This document shows, in pieces, positions 24,601-34,308 of a stretch of DNA of 46,538 nucleotides. The stretch is taken from positions 1-46,538 of the IMG/VR virus record IMGVR_UViG_3300030107_007521, one strand, 5' to 3'. The position numbers and the translations under genes were made by a program. This DNA is from a virus. The notes beneath the pieces were generated by a model that ran no database searches, was not told the DNA's origin, and was given only the letters and a program-made list of their open reading frames with translations. The number at the start of each line of letters is the position of its first letter. Position 1 is the first letter of the stretch.

Positions 24601-27600
24601 CGCTGCAACAGTCAAAGCTGCAGAAAGATCTGCTGGCAAAATTCCAACAACTGGAGTTCGGATGCATGACGCGCCAATAGGTCCAATGCCAGAAAGAGTA
24701 GGCAGGTTTAGAAGAGCTGGCAGAGCAATAGCAGGTGCTGGTAGAGGTTTGCAAACGGTAGGAGGAGCAGCTATGGGTCCAGCGTTTACTAGTATGATGT
24801 TGGGAGAAATCGGCCAAGGATTTTTTCCTGGAGCAAGTCCAAGTCAAAGAATTGGCATGACTGCTCGGCAGCGAATTGATGCAGATAGATTTAATAAAGC
24901 TTTTGAAGGTGGTGGCTTAGGCGGAACAATAGGAGGAGTCGCTGGTGCAGGTATAGGCGCTCTGTTTGGAGGTGTTGGCGCTGTTCCTGGCGCAGCGATT
25001 GGTGCTTCTGTTGGAACGACTATAGGAAGTATAATAGGTTATGCTAGAGGTGGAGACCCTGCCTTGAAATTGCCCGAACGAACACAAATGATTGAACAAA
25101 ACATGGGAGCAAGATCGTCAGACATGCAAGCAGTTGATCAAGCCAGGCAAGCATTACTTGCTGCTGGAAACTTAAGGGGTAATCCCACCGAAATGAGAAC
25201 TGCATTATCAAAAGGCAGATCAGCAATAAACGATATTAACGATCCAGAACTAAAAAGAGATATTTTAAAAATTTACAATCAAGCAGAACAAACTGGAGGA
25301 TTTGAAAGTGCGGTCGCGCCACTTGGAACTGCAGCAGCGGGTCATAGTACAGAAATGGGAAAATCAATCGCACGACAAAAGGCAGGCCGAGCGATACACG
25401 AGCTTTTTAAATCTAAAGGTCCAGCAAATTTAAGTCAAGATAAAAAGAAAGAAATAGCTGGCATATTTTCAGCTTTAGACGACGACGATCAACGCGTGGT
25501 TCAAGAGGCCTTAACACAAACAACTTCAGGTGCAGGAACAGGGCGCAGGGGAGGCGGAAAACCAAAGAAGCTACCAGCTGCAACCTTGAAGAAATTGAAG
25601 GAGTTTGGTTTTACTCCCACGGGCTTTAAAGAGATACGAGATTTTAGCAAAGTGCCAAAAGAGGATCGAGAAAGCGGTTTTGGTATGGGAAGCACCACTT
25701 CTGGCACTATTGGAGGTTATTTAACAAATTTTAATCAAGCAAAACAAAATAATTTTCTTGTGGACCCAGACGCAAAAAGCCCAGAAGAAGCCAATAAATT
25801 TCAAGAGTTTATGGATCTGCGCAGAAGATTAGTTGATCAACAACTTTCACAAGATCAAGTGCGAGCACGAAGCGCTGGAGCTACTCAAAGAAGGCAGATT
25901 GCAGCAAATATGCGTTTCGGGATGATGGAACGAGTTGGTGGCACAAGAAGCACAATTGACATGAGATTTAGTGATGCAATGAATGAAGCTCGCATTGCAG
26001 ATGAACTTGCTCGCGGTGATTTGGCTGCAGGCATGGGTCAAAAATTTGCTAATTTAAAGATACCTGAAAATCCTGCAAATGAACTGTTCATGCGAGCTAT
26101 AACTGACGCATTAACTGGAGAAAATCCAATAGAGTCGGCGCAAAAATTATTCAAAGATGTAGACTTTAAAAAGGGCACTTTTGCCTCCGCCACCAGCCCC
26201 GATTTTCCAGACGAACTCCAGTTAGGAACGGAGCAACTACAGAATTTAGAAAATTTTTCAAAAGAGTTAAATAATTCAGCCAAGCTGATTGAAATCAATA
26301 CAGAAAATCAAGAAAACTACGCCAAAGCTTTACAAGAAACTGCACAAACTTTAGATAAACAAAGTTTATTAATTGCTGGCATAGAAGGATTTAAAAATTC
26401 ACTACAAAGCGCGTTACAAAGTATTGCTGATCCATCAATGAGCGGAAGCAAAATTGGAATGAATTTACTCATGGGCACGCTTGGATCAATTAATCAACAA
26501 GCTTCTGCAAATGTTGCTGATGTTATAGGCGGAAAACTGGGCAACTTTTTTGGATTAGGAGAAAAAAAACAAAGAGGCGGGTTTGTTCCTGGAAGCGGCA
26601 CGGGAGACAAAGTTCCAGCTGTGCTAGAACCAAAGGAATATGTTTTGAATGCAAGGGCGGCTGCTGCAGTTGGCGAAGAAAATCTTGATGCGATAAACTT
26701 TGGTATGTTTCCAAGATTTCTTCAAGCTGGTGGTGGAGTTTTTGGCGGAGTACCTTCAAAACACAAAAGAAAAGCTTTAGAAAGATTTGGCCTCGCATCG
26801 TTTGGACCAAGTAGCGGAGGATCTGCACTTGGTGGCGGTGGTATTGGATTAAATATAGGTGTATTTAATAAAAATTTAAGTTCAATAGCTCTGCAGGATC
26901 CTGAATCACAAGCTACTCGTGGATTTTTAAGACAAGAACGACAAAAGGAAATTCAAAAACAATTCCAAAAACAAGCAGGAAGAGATCAACTTGTATCAAC
27001 AATTGTAGGCACGGGAATCAACGTGGGTTTGAATGCACTTTTTAATAAATTAGGAAATAAACCTGATTATGGAGATGTAAGCGGCGATCCGCCTGAAGGT
27101 TTTGTTCCGCCAGATATGGCGGGATATGGCCCAGATGGCTATCCAGCTGGTCCAGCTGGCCTGACCACCATGCAGGCGGTGGACACAGCTGCTGGTTACG
27201 GACACGGAAATCAATCTGCAGGTCGACGCGGCTTGATCGGCAATGCTAACTATGGAAAAGGTAGAATATCAACTTATAGTGGTCGTGGCGGAGGTCGTCA
27301 TACGCCGCATGGTAATCGTGGATCGGGAGGATACTTTTCGTCGCCAGCAGCATCAGGCGCTTTTGAAGGAAGCGTCCAGCCAATTCCCTCTGGCCCTGAT
27401 GGAACAAGGGTCAAACAACCGACGAAGCAGGAGATTGAGCGGGCTAAAACTTTGCGCTTAGTCGCAGACAGGTTGCTATTAACTGGAGATGATAGAATGA
27501 AGGGAGGTGCAGCAATGGAGCCACTCTTCCCCTCGGGTAGGGCGGGAGAAGGGATGGAAACCACTATGGCAAAAATAAGGAAAATCACGGGAAAAAAACA

Positions 27601-28216
27601 ACCAAGCCGCACAGATATGGCGGATTATTTTAGAAATTTAGCTGATGAATTAAATCCTGCACCAAGTGGGAGTAGTGTTGGTGGACAGCTAGGCCAGGGC
27701 ATGAAGGCTTTAAGAAATGTATTTATGAAGTTGATGAATGAGGCCGCAAAACAAGGATCAGTCCTTCCAATGCCCCCAATTGAGCAACGAGGAAGAGGTG
27801 GCACGGGCATAATCGAACGTCAACGTGGCGGCTCAATCGATAACATACCCGCAATGCTAACTGGCGGAGAGTTTGTGGTCAACGCTGGAGCAGTAAGAAA
27901 ATATGGAAGTAATATGTTCAACAGCATGAATCGATTTCAGTCTGGCGGAATGATTGGAAGCCAAAAATTTGTTCCACAAGAAGGTTCTGCAAAATCTTCC
28001 GACGCATCAAGTTCAACAAACAATAACACTGTTAACATCGCAGTCAATATGGGTGCAACAGGCCCAACGGTCAGCGAAGATGCATCGGGTACAAATAACG
28101 ATAGTCAATCAAATGGCCGCGACTTAGGTCACAAAATAAGACGCGCAGTTCTTGAAGTTATTGAAGGCGAAAAACGTGTTAGTGGCAAATTAAGAGATCC
28201 ATACGCTAAACCATAA
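21698..28216 (+). CDS. Tail tape measure protein
   Basis: The protein has 2172 residues from the ATG at 21698, chosen because AAGGA lies 11 bases upstream; an earlier in-frame TTG at 21674 would fall inside the promoter motif. Residues about 90-335 match the TP901-type tape-measure domain (VVAEAATEFARQG, GFGKAGLTTTQIINKLSAVD, FDELVALVTVAQQRTARGG). A possible membrane segment is at about 419-445 and a glycine-zipper segment at about 1071-1118. A VPFMAPNFSPLGDAVRREK block matches a motif common in marine-phage tape measures. Two copies of the 'PAVLEPKEYVLNA' / 'PAMLTGGEFVVNA' motif sit near residues 1626 and 2042. At about 0.15 nm per residue the tail would be roughly 325 nm long. Confidence 0.93.
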   Translation: MARAIEVPVVAKRGTLAKSIEGEAATAFRNLGRSSGAVAPLGRMLGRIRADADEFTKSIEASNARVIAFGASVGVINGISNAFKSLVATTINVEKKLTDINIVLGASQKGIAKFGDGLFKVAKNTAQSFDVVAEAATEFARQGLSIEETLKRTNDALILTRLTGLKAAESVKGLTAAVNGFGKAGLTTTQIINKLSAVDVQFAVGTDDLIDALSRAGAVAQDAGVNFDELVALVTVAQQRTARGGAVIGNAFKTIYTRIQDPKALAALRQVGVAVDDITGAALPANKVLQNLAQSYDSLNRTQKASIDQFVAGKFQINILKSVLGDLNTVNNEYSRAQQVSANATDQAIQKNQQLNKTLAALATQGGLAVEELAKKIGDISLGPGMRNILTTFNELVEGATRGLDGEGAGSNFAKGLLRGIGGILTGPGLIVIGGVFIKLFKDLTVFGVKSLKNLLGLNNASKQQAALQQGIGQLLATNVKFQQAIAAASGNTAKQAAVVNRFLATEVALRERAAAAGAKMAAGAYAGGFGVSAAGFITKGRGRRGAPSFAPSGEVPNFMMSVAQLMKHLGGKTFQVKGNPASKGKGGFMGSVMRSGAELGVLGAAGRGPKTYTKEMFSKQGVKETMGADLPQGDVKAGMIGSGKFEFTKGSGKSIQVGQGARFLRQGAIGISPFTGFRDAGKLSGALTTQGGYPYMPSGAGKRLEKIMANQPLGFGGSKGAEKEALFASGGVGEQIRQALGARGRSAKPARAIASAFDMDKFVLEYFKNMGRSLPGVGAFGRGMGGIVKGRKIDENAVEAILGSPAYSASGSLSRQAMADAMNKVMPASQARHQRFLDKGLVPFMAPNFSPLGDAVRREKMQVGGMLGISPSSVKTKVVQNTALRSPFNPGGFGVISPTIGQNSFADARRMHRGEDLRTTNLPNFGSDIPGVDPKKTPMGYLRPGVAEVILSGIKEDVSKKLGHSIGAATVKAAERSAGKIPTTGVRMHDAPIGPMPERVGRFRRAGRAIAGAGRGLQTVGGAAMGPAFTSMMLGEIGQGFFPGASPSQRIGMTARQRIDADRFNKAFEGGGLGGTIGGVAGAGIGALFGGVGAVPGAAIGASVGTTIGSIIGYARGGDPALKLPERTQMIEQNMGARSSDMQAVDQARQALLAAGNLRGNPTEMRTALSKGRSAINDINDPELKRDILKIYNQAEQTGGFESAVAPLGTAAAGHSTEMGKSIARQKAGRAIHELFKSKGPANLSQDKKKEIAGIFSALDDDDQRVVQEALTQTTSGAGTGRRGGGKPKKLPAATLKKLKEFGFTPTGFKEIRDFSKVPKEDRESGFGMGSTTSGTIGGYLTNFNQAKQNNFLVDPDAKSPEEANKFQEFMDLRRRLVDQQLSQDQVRARSAGATQRRQIAANMRFGMMERVGGTRSTIDMRFSDAMNEARIADELARGDLAAGMGQKFANLKIPENPANELFMRAITDALTGENPIESAQKLFKDVDFKKGTFASATSPDFPDELQLGTEQLQNLENFSKELNNSAKLIEINTENQENYAKALQETAQTLDKQSLLIAGIEGFKNSLQSALQSIADPSMSGSKIGMNLLMGTLGSINQQASANVADVIGGKLGNFFGLGEKKQRGGFVPGSGTGDKVPAVLEPKEYVLNARAAAAVGEENLDAINFGMFPRFLQAGGGVFGGVPSKHKRKALERFGLASFGPSSGGSALGGGGIGLNIGVFNKNLSSIALQDPESQATRGFLRQERQKEIQKQFQKQAGRDQLVSTIVGTGINVGLNALFNKLGNKPDYGDVSGDPPEGFVPPDMAGYGPDGYPAGPAGLTTMQAVDTAAGYGHGNQSAGRRGLIGNANYGKGRISTYSGRGGGRHTPHGNRGSGGYFSSPAASGAFEGSVQPIPSGPDGTRVKQPTKQEIERAKTLRLVADRLLLTGDDRMKGGAAMEPLFPSGRAGEGMETTMAKIRKITGKKQPSRTDMADYFRNLADELNPAPSGSSVGGQLGQGMKALRNVFMKLMNEAAKQGSVLPMPPIEQRGRGGTGIIERQRGGSIDNIPAMLTGGEFVVNAGAVRKYGSNMFNSMNRFQSGGMIGSQKFVPQEGSAKSSDASSSTNNNTVNIAVNMGATGPTVSEDASGTNNDSQSNGRDLGHKIRRAVLEVIEGEKRVSGKLRDPYAKP

Positions 28217-29109
28217 TGAAAAACGCTTCACTACCATATAATCAATCAATATTTATAAATGGCACTGGTATTTCTGGTGTTCAAAGTATTGAAGGCAATT
28301 ATGGTATTACAGAAGAAAATGTAAACTTTATTGGATTTGGATATGTCACTGGATTAATATCACAACCGATGCAGGGCAACTTTACTGTTAGTCGTGCATT
28401 AATAAGCGAAGATCCATTTTTAAACTTGACAGGAGACGGACCAACTTATGCTTTTAGTGGAACAATATTTTATGAAAAACCAAACATAGGAGCAACACTT
28501 GAAAATAATTTAAGTGGTTCATTTGGTTTTCATAGCGGATATCTTAATAGTTATAGTATATCTTGTGGTATTGGTGAAGTTCCATCTGTACAAGCTTCTA
28601 TATCTGTATTTGGAGATTTAGGGCCAGGTATCGATGCTAGATATAATGGTGGTGCAGCAACAGCAGATAATCCCACAATACGCGTGCCAGATCAAGGTGG
28701 AATAGTTTTAAGCTGCGATGGCTCCAGAACAAATAGAATTACTTCGTTTAGTCATACTGTAGAATTGCCACGTGAACCAATTTATGCTTTACCCACCGCC
28801 GCAACTTCAGATCTTCTTGGTGATGATGTTAAATGGAAAATGCCAGCACAAGTTGATTTGATTTACCCACTAGAATCTACAACAAATTTTACACTTGAAA
28901 TTGACGACTATGAAACAAAGAATCTATACGGAGCATTGACAGGTATACATATTCATCCTGTAGACATAACAATTAATGACGATTCTGGCAATGAAATTAT
29001 AAAATTTGATTTATCAAAATCTAGATTAATATCTGAAAGTTTTAGTTCTGATGTAGGCGGTGCAATAACAGTTAACTTAACTTACAAAAAATATTCCAAT
29101 AAACGATAA
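28216..29109 (+). CDS. Tube-fold tail protein, paralogue 4 (distal tail candidate)
   Basis: The protein has 297 residues. It carries the tube-family pattern in shortened form: YLNSYSISCGIGEVPSVQAS (second sheet), ITSFSHTVELPREPIYAL (where the tube copies have SIDIPLGR), and SRLISESFSSDVGG (where they have NATLxSES). It lies directly after the tape measure and is joined to both neighbours by TAATG. In siphoviruses this place is held by the distal tail or tip proteins that share the tube fold, so this is probably a tail-tip ring protein; family likeness is seen, role is inferred. Confidence 0.6.
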   Translation: MKNASLPYNQSIFINGTGISGVQSIEGNYGITEENVNFIGFGYVTGLISQPMQGNFTVSRALISEDPFLNLTGDGPTYAFSGTIFYEKPNIGATLENNLSGSFGFHSGYLNSYSISCGIGEVPSVQASISVFGDLGPGIDARYNGGAATADNPTIRVPDQGGIVLSCDGSRTNRITSFSHTVELPREPIYALPTAATSDLLGDDVKWKMPAQVDLIYPLESTTNFTLEIDDYETKNLYGALTGIHIHPVDITINDDSGNEIIKFDLSKSRLISESFSSDVGGAITVNLTYKKYSNKR

Positions 29110-29882
29110 TGGCATTTTTAAAATACGAAGATGTTTTAGTAAAAGTAGGCACTAATGAAATATTTGCCGACAGTGCATCTATTAATGTGGAAAGTTCGTT
29201 ATCAGAATCAAGAAACATATATGGAGAGATAGAAAGATATGCGCCAACAAATGGTTTGAAGGGTCAAATGTCTTTTGAGTATTATATGACAGGCGCACTT
29301 CCAACATATCTTGACGTTACAGGAATTAGTGATACCGACACACGCAATGGTACTTTTGGTGGGTTAGCGTTTTCAGACGCCTACACAACATCATTTAGTT
29401 TAAATGTTGAACCGTATTCGCCAGTAATGATATCTTCTAATATGGATTTTTATAGTGCATTAACAAGTAGCATATCTTCTAATTTTAGTAATCCAACAAG
29501 TTTAAGTAATTGGACAAACAAATACGCACACGGTATTAGATCTTTTGTTGCAGGCGCTCCATCAAATATTAACAACACACTCTCTGTTTCTTATTCTGTA
29601 TCTGCACAAAGAATTCCAGTATATTTAGCGGGAGAAACAACTCCTACAAGAGTAACAAAACAAGGAGTCGAAGTAAACATGACTATACGTGGAGACAATA
29701 TAGGAGATGTACTAGCTATCTCTGGAAACCATGCAGAAATAGTTTGTCATATGCTAGATATGAATACTAATACAACTTTAAACAAGTTAAGATGCAGTGG
29801 TCAAATTATCAATCAAAATCTTACAGTTTCTGCACAAAATTATTTAAATGGTGTAATATCTGTTAGGCAAGTTTTTCAATAA
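29109..29882 (+). CDS. Tube-fold tail protein, paralogue 5 (distal tail candidate)
   Basis: The protein has 257 residues. The tube pattern is weaker here but still visible: TTSFSLNVEPYSPVMISSNM, then SVSYSVSAQRIPVYL before a VEVNMTIRGD strand, and QIINQNLTVSAQNYLNG at the end. It is coupled by TAATG to paralogue 4 and to the 1472-residue gene. A GTGTAAT motif inside its last 32 bases looks like a promoter for the next gene. A second distal ring or hub component is the likeliest role. Confidence 0.5.
   Translation: MAFLKYEDVLVKVGTNEIFADSASINVESSLSESRNIYGEIERYAPTNGLKGQMSFEYYMTGALPTYLDVTGISDTDTRNGTFGGLAFSDAYTTSFSLNVEPYSPVMISSNMDFYSALTSSISSNFSNPTSLSNWTNKYAHGIRSFVAGAPSNINNTLSVSYSVSAQRIPVYLAGETTPTRVTKQGVEVNMTIRGDNIGDVLAISGNHAEIVCHMLDMNTNTTLNKLRCSGQIINQNLTVSAQNYLNGVISVRQVFQ
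29851..29867 (+). promoter_or_regulatory. Putative late promoter (GTGTAAT motif) inside the upstream gene
   Basis: GTGTAATATCTGTTAGG lies in the end of the 257-residue gene, 31 bases before the ATG at 29882. Its spacing and its trailing TTAGG match the intergenic sites (compare 19563), so the 1472-residue gene may have its own promoter despite the TAATG coupling. Confidence 0.4.
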
Positions 29883-32800
29883 TGAAGGTAGATTTTGACG
29901 TATCTGGGTGGAGTCAGACTAGGACTTATGAAAAGTTCGATGTTATATTTTTCTCTGGTGATCCAGTAACAGGTTGTAATCCATTTGAGTCAGGATATTA
30001 TTATGCAACTGCAGATAATAATGCGACCACAAACGAATCTTTAGCTCCTACTGGATCAAATACCAACTGGACTAGATCTTTCCCCAGCACTCCTTCTTAC
30101 AATTCTTCTGTGTCATTTAACGCAGAAAATAACAAAAATGTTTTTGGCGATGGATATTATACGTTACTGCCTACTTCTCATAATAATCTAAAAGTAAAAT
30201 ATAATTTAAACTTTCAAGGCCGCACTTCAAAAGAGGCAAAAGCAATTTTACATTTTTTAGGCCATAGATTTGAAGAAGCTTATACTGGCGCAAACTCTGG
30301 AACTCTTGGCGCTCATCTAAATGGTCACACCGAGTATCAAAGTGATGTTGTTTTAACAGGATTTAATTTTACACCATTCGCGCCTTATAATCAAAGTGGT
30401 AAATATTATTGTGAAGAGTTTGATCATAATCAAGTTTTTACAAACGTACACAGTATTAATGCAATATTTGATAAAAGTGAAGATTCGCTAACTAATTGGA
30501 AAAATAAAGAAATTAATCTAGACAACACTTTAGGCTTTTGGGCCGCAGGAGTTACATACAATAAATATGATATAGTTTATTTTAGTGGGCATAATATTTC
30601 CAACTTTAGTGGATTTTATTATTATACTGGAACAGAGCCTGGAACCGCAACTACCGCTAACGGCCCAACAGGAAATAGCACTTTATGGACTAATGATACG
30701 TTTTATTTTAACCCATCGTCTTTTAGTATTCCTCAAAGGCCACGACTTTTGAAAAGCGAATTAAATAGAAACTATGTTGAAAGATGGAACGATGGAATCA
30801 ATACGAATTTATTTAATATAAATTTACAATTTGAAGGAAAAAGTGAACACGAAGCAAAAGCAATTAGTCACTTTTTAATTAATAAAAAGGGTTACGAAAG
30901 TTTTAAGTTTTCTCCGCCCGAGCCATACAATCAAGCAAACAAAATTTTTGTTTGCCAAAGTTGGTCAGACAATTTTGTGTTTTCAGATAATAGATCTTTA
31001 TCGGCTAGCTTTGAGGAAATGCCTTTGGATCTAAACAAAACCCCGAGAAACTTTAAAACATATATTTTAGATGACGGCGGCAGAATAATAGCTCCGTATG
31101 AAAAACAAATCGGAACAGACGATTCAGTGTTTAAAGTTGATTATGGTATTTTCATGACTGGGTTTAAAAGTGGCACTGGAATGTATTTGTACAATAGCGG
31201 CGATCAAAAGATTGTATCGACTTTAAACTTGTCAGGAGAACACGCAAGATCTGGAGTTTATAAATTCAAAGAAAACACAGATAGCAGATTTAAGTTGAAT
31301 AGCAATGTAAGTGCAATTTTTGAATTAGGTCAAAAAGAAAGTGGCTTTTTTGAAATAGAATTCGCTACCACTGGAAAGTCTGGAGCACAAAATTCGTGGT
31401 TTACCAATGACCTGCCAACGGACGGATATTTTTTTTATTTTTCTGGTCACGGCGGAGCAGGTTATACTGGACCGCATGAAAGACCTTCACAGTTAACAAT
31501 TACTAGTACAGACCAATATAATTTTGCAGATCCAAGTGGCACTTTAAAAATAGATTTAACTGGTAACGCCGAAGCTGTTCCGCCTGGACCTATCGCATCT
31601 TTTGACGTTCAACCTAATGATGATGATATTTTATTAACTGGCCAATGGACATACAGCAAACCTTTAACAGCTACAGGTGTGTTGTTACAAGTTTCTGGGG
31701 TTGCTAAAAATACCTCATTACCAGCAGGCGAAATTGCAACAGGAGTGTTAATTGATGAACCAACAGGAACAACTGTTTTTAGTTATCCATGTGTTCCTGG
31801 TCAAGCACATTATTTTAGAATTAGAACGCAAAATATCGATTTAATCGGTGGAAATGTAAATGGTGGAAATTTAAGAAAAGTTGAGGCAACTGAATTTGTT
31901 CACGCAAATGCGACAGTCAGTAAAACATCTTTAAGTGTTAGGGTTGACAAAGAATCAGCAAAAAGTTTTGCAGAATCAAATATTGGGTTCAAAAATGTAA
32001 ACTTAAAAACAATTGCTCAAAACGAAATAAACAGACTAAACGCCTTAAATTCCAACATTGCAATAGACGTATTTTCTAAAATAGAATTTAAATTTGATGA
32101 AGAAATGTATATATTTTCCGCAGATACTAGCTTGCCTGCATTAGATACTGGAGCAAAATTTACAAGTAGCTATGGATCAGGATTAGACCCAGTGCCTATA
32201 GAATTGTATATTCCAAAGTCAACACAAATAATTGGCGCAGGTGGAAAAGGTGCAGACGCTTTTTCGATCAGATCTTATGGCGGAACTATTGGCGACAAAA
32301 AAGAATGTCCTGTTGCTTTTACTGTTACTTCATCACAAAAGTCAACTTTATCTTCAAAAGAAGTTAGATTTTGTTCACTACCAGAATTGGCTGGAGTTGG
32401 CCCAATATCTTTAAGATATTTAAACGAAAAAATGGATGGAAACTATGTTGTTGGCACTGCTCCAAATAATGGAGGTAATGGCGGAACAGCTTTTAAAATT
32501 AGTTCTGATTATGCTTCTTCTACCATAAGACTAGAGTGTAGAGGGTTTATTGGAGGCGGAGGAGGTGGAGGAGGCGCTGGAGGAACAAGAGCGTCAAATA
32601 TTACCGCTATGATAATTCCCAGAGAAATAATTACATTCGACCCTAACACAAAAACACTGTCGGTAAAAGACAGAAAATTTGGGGAATATCTTTTACCGTA
32701 TAAAAGTAAAATAGAAGATCTTAAGTCTTTCAACTATCTCTCAAAACCGCATCCAGCATTACAAGCTAAAATGGTCCCCGCTACACCCGATAAGGACAAC

Positions 32801-34300
32801 CCTAAAGAAAATAAACACGATCAATTTTATTATGAAATAAGGCCAGGTGGAGGAGGCGGAGGTGGAGCTGGATTCAATTTATCAACGTCTGAAGGAGGAG
32901 ACGCTGGTATAGTTTCCCCTTCTCCAGCAGAAGGAGGTAAAGGTTGTGCGCAATTTGTTTCAAGACTTAGAGCGTTTAACAGCAGAACGTTTGAAGTTTT
33001 AACAAGCTCGAGAAATGGTGAGTCATCACAAATAACCTTTCCCCTAAGTACTGGCGAACAAATAAACAGTTCGCGTGGTGGAAATGGAGCGACATCAATG
33101 TTTATTTACGCTCCAATAATGGCAAGAGGCAATTATGGTATGCAAGATCCAAGCGGATTAAAGGTGAGTCTTGCAGACGAGCAAGAATCAAAAAGAAACG
33201 CTGGAGGATATGGCGGCTTTGGTGGAGGTTTTGGCCAAGATGGATTTAATGGTGAGCATCCCGTACAAAATTATACAGAAAGGTATATTCCAGAAGCGAG
33301 AGAAGACGGAGTTGTTACAAGAGTAGGACAGCCTGAACCAAGAACTTTTGGATTTGGCGGAACTGGCGGCTTATGTATTGACACAAACGGCGCTATATTA
33401 GATTTTTATCCTATAGATAATATTCCTTGTAGTGGTCAAGATTTCAGAGATGAGCTTAAAGCCAATAATTCAGAACTATATAGAAACAAAATAGGTTATG
33501 GAGCTTATTTAACTCCTAAATTTACAAGCGCAACATCTATAGCGACTGCTTCTGGGCAAAATAAAGTCGTTGGACTAATTTCGGGATTAAAAAGTAATGG
33601 AACAGATAAAATTGACTTTACTTCTGTTACGCGAACAACTGCAAATCAGAGTAACGCCGTTAATGGAAGTTATCCCGCGTGGAAAGCTTTTAATCAAGTT
33701 ATAGACGGAAGTTTTGATGATTATGTTTTAATGGATCAAGGAACTTTTCCATATTATTTAATATATGATTTAGGAGAGGGTAACGCAAAGCAGGCTGAGT
33801 GTTATCACATCGCTAGCGCAGGCGCATCTGAATCTCATTATGCTAGCAATACCACTCAGTCTGTTTTTGGTACGGTTTTTGCTCCAACAAGATGGCAATT
33901 ATACGGTTATAATGGCACTCCAGATGGTCTAAACGGAGATTCTGACATGACACTTTTGCATAGTAAGTATGATCCTAATTTTATGCCGCGCGCAGCGGTC
34001 GTGAAAGAAGGTTCATCAGTTTACGATGCAGATTTTACAGACTTAAAAGCAGAGCAAAAAGTTCAAGTTAAAGTAGATGGCACAAAACATAATTCTTATG
34101 TTTCAGTACCAGGCGCAATAAGGTATTTTAAAATACCCGAAGAAAATAAAGGATCATATAGATATTACGTTTTAAAGATACTTGACTCAGATGGATCGGG
34201 TGGTGGAGTTGGCGATACTACTCAAAAAGTAAAAATAGCTGATTTTGGTTTAAGAGGAAAAAACGAGTCTTTCGCTGGATTTATAAAATTAATTCAATAA
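29882..34300 (+). CDS. Lambda gpM-like tail-tip protein fused to a large adhesin
   Basis: The protein has 1472 residues and occupies the M position (before L). It begins with two repeats, each a CBM5/12-like segment (about 1-70 and 215-275: W...Y..[FY]D.[IV]..SG...YYYAT.....PTG....W) followed by an M-like segment (about 75-200 and 280-390) ending in ...F.C..W...FVFSDNRS..ASFEE. Residues about 390-570 are not recognised. A fibronectin-III-like domain is at about 573-675. Residues about 783-1167 are glycine-rich, with tracts at about 891, 988 and 1108, reminiscent of poly-glycine-helix adhesins such as the T-even gp38 tip. Residues about 1263-1455 resemble a discoidin (F5/8 type C) domain. Probably a receptor-binding tip component. 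Confidence 0.65.
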   Translation: MKVDFDVSGWSQTRTYEKFDVIFFSGDPVTGCNPFESGYYYATADNNATTNESLAPTGSNTNWTRSFPSTPSYNSSVSFNAENNKNVFGDGYYTLLPTSHNNLKVKYNLNFQGRTSKEAKAILHFLGHRFEEAYTGANSGTLGAHLNGHTEYQSDVVLTGFNFTPFAPYNQSGKYYCEEFDHNQVFTNVHSINAIFDKSEDSLTNWKNKEINLDNTLGFWAAGVTYNKYDIVYFSGHNISNFSGFYYYTGTEPGTATTANGPTGNSTLWTNDTFYFNPSSFSIPQRPRLLKSELNRNYVERWNDGINTNLFNINLQFEGKSEHEAKAISHFLINKKGYESFKFSPPEPYNQANKIFVCQSWSDNFVFSDNRSLSASFEEMPLDLNKTPRNFKTYILDDGGRIIAPYEKQIGTDDSVFKVDYGIFMTGFKSGTGMYLYNSGDQKIVSTLNLSGEHARSGVYKFKENTDSRFKLNSNVSAIFELGQKESGFFEIEFATTGKSGAQNSWFTNDLPTDGYFFYFSGHGGAGYTGPHERPSQLTITSTDQYNFADPSGTLKIDLTGNAEAVPPGPIASFDVQPNDDDILLTGQWTYSKPLTATGVLLQVSGVAKNTSLPAGEIATGVLIDEPTGTTVFSYPCVPGQAHYFRIRTQNIDLIGGNVNGGNLRKVEATEFVHANATVSKTSLSVRVDKESAKSFAESNIGFKNVNLKTIAQNEINRLNALNSNIAIDVFSKIEFKFDEEMYIFSADTSLPALDTGAKFTSSYGSGLDPVPIELYIPKSTQIIGAGGKGADAFSIRSYGGTIGDKKECPVAFTVTSSQKSTLSSKEVRFCSLPELAGVGPISLRYLNEKMDGNYVVGTAPNNGGNGGTAFKISSDYASSTIRLECRGFIGGGGGGGGAGGTRASNITAMIIPREIITFDPNTKTLSVKDRKFGEYLLPYKSKIEDLKSFNYLSKPHPALQAKMVPATPDKDNPKENKHDQFYYEIRPGGGGGGGAGFNLSTSEGGDAGIVSPSPAEGGKGCAQFVSRLRAFNSRTFEVLTSSRNGESSQITFPLSTGEQINSSRGGNGATSMFIYAPIMARGNYGMQDPSGLKVSLADEQESKRNAGGYGGFGGGFGQDGFNGEHPVQNYTERYIPEAREDGVVTRVGQPEPRTFGFGGTGGLCIDTNGAILDFYPIDNIPCSGQDFRDELKANNSELYRNKIGYGAYLTPKFTSATSIATASGQNKVVGLISGLKSNGTDKIDFTSVTRTTANQSNAVNGSYPAWKAFNQVIDGSFDDYVLMDQGTFPYYLIYDLGEGNAKQAECYHIASAGASESHYASNTTQSVFGTVFAPTRWQLYGYNGTPDGLNGDSDMTLLHSKYDPNFMPRAAVVKEGSSVYDADFTDLKAEQKVQVKVDGTKHNSYVSVPGAIRYFKIPEENKGSYRYYVLKILDSDGSGGGVGDTTQKVKIADFGLRGKNESFAGFIKLIQ

Positions 34301-34308
34301 AATAAAAA

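Noticed and set aside
32550-32590. GGA-rich DNA as a structural DNA element
   Set aside because: The pattern is explained by a run of glycine codons in the adhesin part of the protein.
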